This document shows, piece by piece, positions 53,496 to 56,892 of a stretch of DNA of 56,892 bases (the first letter of the stretch is position 1; the number at the start of each line of letters is the position of its first letter). The stretch comes from Verrucomicrobiota bacterium (GTDB lineage: Bacteria > Verrucomicrobiota > Verrucomicrobiia > Limisphaerales > UBA1100), in the NCBI GenBank assembly GCA_030747505.1, contig JASLKQ010000010.1, positions 1-56,892 on the forward strand, in the 5' to 3' direction. Position numbers and translations under genes: made by a program. Below the pieces are notes generated by a model, which saw only the letters and a list, made by a program, of their open reading frames with translations, was not told the origin of the DNA and did not search any database.

Positions 53496-54760
53496 GTGTC
53501 CTTTTGTTTCACATTAGCGGTTTTCCCCTCGATGCGACCGTAGTAACTACCCTGCATTGTGTAACAACGCTGTTGAATCTCTTCACGGTCAAGAAAGCCG
53601 GGAATATCCCAATAGCGGTCAGCCTCGATAGAGTCGATGTCGTAGGTGGATTTACCATCAAGAATAAGTTCGCTCATGATAAGACCGATTGCGGGACTTT
53701 GCACGATACCATGACCCGAAAATCCGGTGCAGTAGTAAAGACCCTCATGGTCGGGGAGTTGGCCGCAAAAAGGCAATCCATCGGGAGTGAACGTCATGAT
53801 GCCCGTGGTGATATGCATGGGAGTGCGCTCGTTTAGCCACGGGAAGCGTTGTTGCGCAGCATGAATAAGGAGGGCGAGATTAATATCATCGCGCCGTACC
53901 TTCATGGCAGACATATCAAAATCGGCCGGCAAGATGCTCATGTCGTGTACGGGACAGTCCTCACCGTACATGCCGACAAGCAGTCCTCCATTCTCTGGCC
54001 TGCCATATATGCGATGGTGGCGGTTTCGGAAGCCGGGGCTGAGCCGATCCACTGGATGGTCAGGATGAGGTTGTGTAGTGAGGTAAACATGGCCGAGTGC
54101 GGCGGCGGGCAGTGTCGTGTCGGTGAGAGAGGCAACCAGATGCGACCACGGGCCGGCTGCGTTTACGATAACAGGTGCGTGAAATTCACCTCTGGGAGTT
54201 TGCACCCCAACGGCCTTGTTTCCATCAAGGATTACACCGGTAACCGGACAGCTGTTCTCATAACGAACATGGTGATCGCGACCTACCTTGTGGTATGCTG
54301 CAGCCAGTTCAGCAGGTTGAAGGTGGCCATCGGTGGGGCACCAGCAGGCATCAGTGAGGTCATCGGTATGCATGTAAGGCATGCGCTCAGTCAGTTCATC
54401 AATGGCAATATGATCTATATCAAAATTAATAGAATGACCCATTTCGACAAGGTCTGTTATTTCCTGTGCTCGATCAGGGGTTTCAGCCACTCGCACGGAT
54501 CCGGTTTGTACATAAATTTCGACGCCTGCTTTTGCCTCGAGTTCCTTCACTATTTCCACGCCATCCATCAGCATACGGGTGTGCTCGGTAGTGCCACGCA
54601 ATTGGCCGAGCAGGCCCGCGGCGCGGCCAGTGGACCCGTTACCGATTTGTTCGCGCTCCAGCACGGTAACGGAGGTGCCGCGCATAGCTAACTGCATGGC
54701 AGTGGACAAGCCGGCAACACCTCCTCCGATTATGATGACATCTGATGTATTTTTGCTCAT
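53492..54760 (-). CDS. DAO-family FAD oxidoreductase (sarcosine/glycine-type dehydrogenase-like)
   Basis: A 422-residue flavoenzyme with the dinucleotide-binding VIIIGGGVAGLSTA (residues about 8-21), the GSTGRAAG follow-on and the C-terminal DAO signature TPDGLPFCGQLP and GFSGHGIVQSPAIG. Relatives oxidise amines or amino acids such as sarcosine, dimethylglycine or glycine. Overlap with etfB points to ETF rather than oxygen as electron acceptor. The start ATG 54760 is chosen because ATG 54838 would reach into the upstream gene and precede the Rossmann motif by 26 unneeded residues. The substrate is unknown. Confidence 0.85.
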   Translation of the reverse strand: MSKNTSDVIIIGGGVAGLSTAMQLAMRGTSVTVLEREQIGNGSTGRAAGLLGQLRGTTEHTRMLMDGVEIVKELEAKAGVEIYVQTGSVRVAETPDRAQEITDLVEMGHSINFDIDHIAIDELTERMPYMHTDDLTDACWCPTDGHLQPAELAAAYHKVGRDHHVRYENSCPVTGVILDGNKAVGVQTPRGEFHAPVIVNAAGPWSHLVASLTDTTLPAAALGHVYLTTQPHPDHPVDRLSPGFRNRHHRIYGRPENGGLLVGMYGEDCPVHDMSILPADFDMSAMKVRRDDINLALLIHAAQQRFPWLNERTPMHITTGIMTFTPDGLPFCGQLPDHEGLYYCTGFSGHGIVQSPAIGLIMSELILDGKSTYDIDSIEADRYWDIPGFLDREEIQQRCYTMQGSYYGRIEGKTANVKQKDT

Positions 54761-54792
54761 GTCTGCTAAATGTTTTACCCAATGGGCTGAGG

Positions 54793-55593
54793 CTAAAACT
54801 TCACCACATCCTTTTCCAGCCTGTTGAACCGACAGCATTGTTCATATCCGGCTTTACGGGCGAGGGTGGTGGCGTCCTCCAGATTCATGCCCACTTCAGA
54901 TGGGGAATGAGCATCGGAACCAAAGGTTATTTGGACGTTCGAACTCTTGGCAAGCTTGAGGAATTCAAGGCTTGGGTAAATCTCAGCACAATCCCGGCGC
55001 AGGCCGGCAGTATTCAGCTCAATGCAGGTGTCGGTGCTTTCGCAGGCAGCAAAGAAATTAAGATAAAGACCGGTGTTGTCACACGTGGGCCGGTGTCCAA
55101 ATTTCTTTGGGAGATCCGGGTGGCCAATAATCTGGAACAGGCCAGAGTCGGCGGCACAAGTCAGTCGCTCAAAGTATTCGGACCATATCTCGTCTACCGA
55201 ACGATTTTCCCATTCGGCTATATACTTTGGGTTGTCAAAATCCCATTTTCCGGAAATGTAATGTACTGAGCCGATAAAATAATCCCAGTCATGTCGACTG
55301 GCCATTTCCTTGATCCACGGCTCGTGGCCGGGAATGAAATCGACTTCAAGTCCCAATCGAATAGGCAGGGCAGGGTGGCTTTCGCGTGCGTACTCTACCT
55401 TGGAGACGTATTGAGTAAGCTCGCTGGCCAACATGCGCCAGTCGTCCTGGTCATCATGTTCCACCGGAGAATGATCACTGAAACCGATCTCAGGAAGTCC
55501 TAGCTCCAGCGCGCGCGCAGCATATTCTACGGGTTCTCCCTTGGCGTGACGGCAAAGGGGGGTGTGCATATGGTAATCGGAGGGCAGGGCCAT
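54793..55593 (-). CDS. PHP-family histidinol-phosphatase
   Basis: A 266-residue metal-dependent phosphatase of the PHP superfamily: DYHMHTPLCRHAKG at the N-terminus, GFSDHSPV, EVDFIPG, GSVHYI, IGHPDLPKKF and the late SDAHSPSEVG. These match HisJ/HisK-type histidinol-phosphatases, which form L-histidinol in histidine synthesis. ATG 55593 is preferred over 55644 because the PHP motif begins at residue 6 and the longer form would overlap the purA promoter. It precedes the flavoenzyme gene by 32 bases, although no functional link to it is clear, so another phosphoester substrate remains possible. Confidence 0.85.
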   Translation of the reverse strand: MALPSDYHMHTPLCRHAKGEPVEYAARALELGLPEIGFSDHSPVEHDDQDDWRMLASELTQYVSKVEYARESHPALPIRLGLEVDFIPGHEPWIKEMASRHDWDYFIGSVHYISGKWDFDNPKYIAEWENRSVDEIWSEYFERLTCAADSGLFQIIGHPDLPKKFGHRPTCDNTGLYLNFFAACESTDTCIELNTAGLRRDCAEIYPSLEFLKLAKSSNVQITFGSDAHSPSEVGMNLEDATTLARKAGYEQCCRFNRLEKDVVKF

Positions 55594-55637
55594 AGGCAGA
55601 CAATAGCGAGTTAGCTGGCAATCGTGAAGGGATTTGA

Positions 55638-55666
55638 TTGACATGAATATGCCTCAATTTCATTAT
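55638..55666 (+). promoter_or_regulatory. Strong candidate promoter of purA
   Basis: A perfect TTGACA (55638-55643) and CATTAT (55661-55666, four of six) are 17 bases apart, the optimal spacing. Transcription would start near 55672, only about 46 bases before the purA ATG. Confidence 0.55.
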
Positions 55667-55671
55667 CCGCA

Positions 55672-55718
55672 GGCAAATCCCAATGGTATTTGCCCCGCTC
55701 GACGGGGCTTTTTGTTTT
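55672..55718 (+). promoter_or_regulatory. Candidate attenuator in the purA leader: antiterminator and terminator hairpins
   Basis: GGCAAAT (55672-55678) pairs perfectly with ATTTGCC (55688-55694). GCCCCG (55692-55697) pairs with CGGGGC (55703-55708) and is followed by TTTTTGTTTT (55709-55718), a textbook intrinsic terminator. The two stems share 55692-55694, so they exclude each other. The terminator T-tract ends directly at the purA ATG, leaving no ordinary ribosome site. Confidence 0.5.
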
Positions 55719-56892
55719 ATGGCTAATACGATTCTGATAGGTGCCCAGTGGGGCGACGAAGGTAAAGGTAAAATCGTCGATGTGCTTACTGAGAAGGCGG
55801 ACCTTGTCGTTCGCAGTCAGGGTGGGGCCAACGCCGGACACACGGTTCGGGTGGGTTCCAAGGAGTATATTTTGCACCTTATTCCTTCAGGTATTTTGCG
55901 TAGGAATAAGGTGTGTTTGATTGGTAATGGCGTAGTGATTAACCCTACCTCACTGGTCAAGGAACTTGACGGGCTTCAGCAGCAAAAAGTCAGTGTTAAA
56001 GGTCGACTTTTCATCAGTGATAAAGCGCATCTGGTAATGCCTTACCATAGTGAGCTTGAATCTTGCGCTGAACGCTTGAAGGGTAAAGACAAGATAGGGA
56101 CGACCTTGCGCGGGATCGGGCCTGCGTACGGGGATAAGACAGCACGTACAGGTCTGCGGATGGCTGATTTGATCGATGACAAGCGCATGGAAAGTCGTTT
56201 GCGTGATCGGGTTCGGGATGCAAACCGGTTGATCAAGGCATTTGGAGGTAAAGCTATTTCGTTCAAGGCTGCTCATGCGGAATATGCTAAAGCGGCAAAA
56301 CGTTTAAAACCATTTGTGGCAAACACCACGAGAATGCTCCACGAGGCACTGGAAAAGGATAAAGAGATTTTATTTGAGGGTGCTCAGGGAACATATTTGG
56401 ATATTGATCAAGGGACTTATCCGTACGTCACTTCTTCGAACACAACTTCAGGGGGAGCCTGTACTGGATCAGGAATGCCACCCAACAAGGTGGATCATGT
56501 CATGGGGGTCATTAAGGCCTATACAACCCGTGTGGGTAGCGGGCCGTTTCCTACCGAGGATGATGCGATTGGAGACATGCTCCACAATATGGGCAGGGAA
56601 TTTGGAGCAACAACAGGAAGGCCGCGCCGCTGCGGTTGGTTCGATGCGGTGGCAACTCGTCAAGCTGTGCAGGTTAATGGGATTGATCAGCTGGCAGTGA
56701 CAAATATTGATGGACTGGATAAGTTGCCGGAAATACGGGTTTGTACCGCGTACCGTTTGCGCGGAAAAACAATTGATTATGTTCCCACCATATCTGAGGA
56801 CATTGAGCAGCTTAAACCGGTTTATGAGACTTTTCCGGGATGGCAGATAGACACAACCAAGGCAAAAAACTGGCGTGAACTTCCGCTTAAGG
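55719..56892 (+). CDS. purA: Adenylosuccinate synthetase PurA (3' end outside window)
   Basis: The frame is open from ATG 55719 to the right edge, giving 391 residues of an enzyme usually about 430 long. The GTP-binding loop GAQWGDEGKGK (residues about 8-18) is followed by NAGHTV, IGNGVVINP, GIGPAYGDKTARTG, the substrate region FEGAQGTYLDIDQGTYPYVTSS (given here as FEGAQGTYLD and GTYPYVTSS) and TTGRPRRCGWFD. It joins IMP and aspartate using GTP, the first step from IMP to AMP. It is divergent from the histidinol-phosphatase gene, with a promoter and an attenuator-like structure in between. Confidence 0.97.
   Translation, partial: MANTILIGAQWGDEGKGKIVDVLTEKADLVVRSQGGANAGHTVRVGSKEYILHLIPSGILRRNKVCLIGNGVVINPTSLVKELDGLQQQKVSVKGRLFISDKAHLVMPYHSELESCAERLKGKDKIGTTLRGIGPAYGDKTARTGLRMADLIDDKRMESRLRDRVRDANRLIKAFGGKAISFKAAHAEYAKAAKRLKPFVANTTRMLHEALEKDKEILFEGAQGTYLDIDQGTYPYVTSSNTTSGGACTGSGMPPNKVDHVMGVIKAYTTRVGSGPFPTEDDAIGDMLHNMGREFGATTGRPRRCGWFDAVATRQAVQVNGIDQLAVTNIDGLDKLPEIRVCTAYRLRGKTIDYVPTISEDIEQLKPVYETFPGWQIDTTKAKNWRELPLK

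Noticed and set aside
54761-54838. Longer N-terminus for the DAO-family flavoenzyme
   Set aside because: The extra 26 residues overlap the phosphatase gene and precede the Rossmann motif, which normally sits close to the N-terminus.

Overview
The window looks like a chromosomal segment of a Gram-negative member of the Verrucomicrobiota. The main evidence is a four-gene set resembling the Verru_Chthon cassette proteins A to D, at 15377-24723. A secreted DUF1080 protein, an LpxC-FabZ fusion, lpxA (lipid A synthesis) and closely packed genes with few Shine-Dalgarno sequences agree with this. No transposase, phage gene, integrase, CRISPR array or rRNA was seen. No stretch longer than 300 bases lacks a gene; the largest gaps are about 200 bases.

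Layout. 1-3777: the end of an alpha-2-macroglobulin gene overlapping pbpC. 3840-7053: an altronate-dehydratase-type enzyme, an ABC ATPase on the opposite strand, and a secreted DUF1080 protein. 7203-24723: a 17.5-kb type IV pilus/type II secretion-like locus with two PilB/GspE-type ATPases flanking PilT, then a PilC/GspF platform protein, a BrnT/CopG toxin-antitoxin-like pair, two GspG-like pseudopilins and the cassette genes, ending in a 1801-residue protein. 24773-33593: uvrA, a large TPR protein, thiC, a short-chain dehydrogenase and a small unknown gene. 33783-44397 (minus strand): mreB, mreC, mreD, mrdA, rodA, RNase E/G, a two-domain esterase-like protein and an MtfA-like peptidase, preceded by a tRNA with a CAU anticodon. 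44694-49776: rpsO, pnp with two S1 domains, lpxC-fabZ and lpxA. 49787-55593 (minus strand): a PHP-family phosphatase, a DAO-type flavoenzyme, etfB, etfA and a membrane Fe-S oxidoreductase, forming a likely electron route from an amine or amino-acid substrate to quinone. 55719-end: purA, cut by the window edge.

The most interesting points are four. First, a run of nine G sits exactly inside the spacer of a candidate promoter of the pilus locus, and a run of ten C lies near the 3' end of pilT; both resemble phase-variation elements. Second, a diverged BrnT/CopG pair is translationally coupled into the pseudopilin operon. Third, a compact antiterminator/terminator pair abuts the purA start codon. 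Fourth, the PNPase carries a tandem duplicated S1 domain. All functional statements come from reading motifs by eye; no database search was possible.
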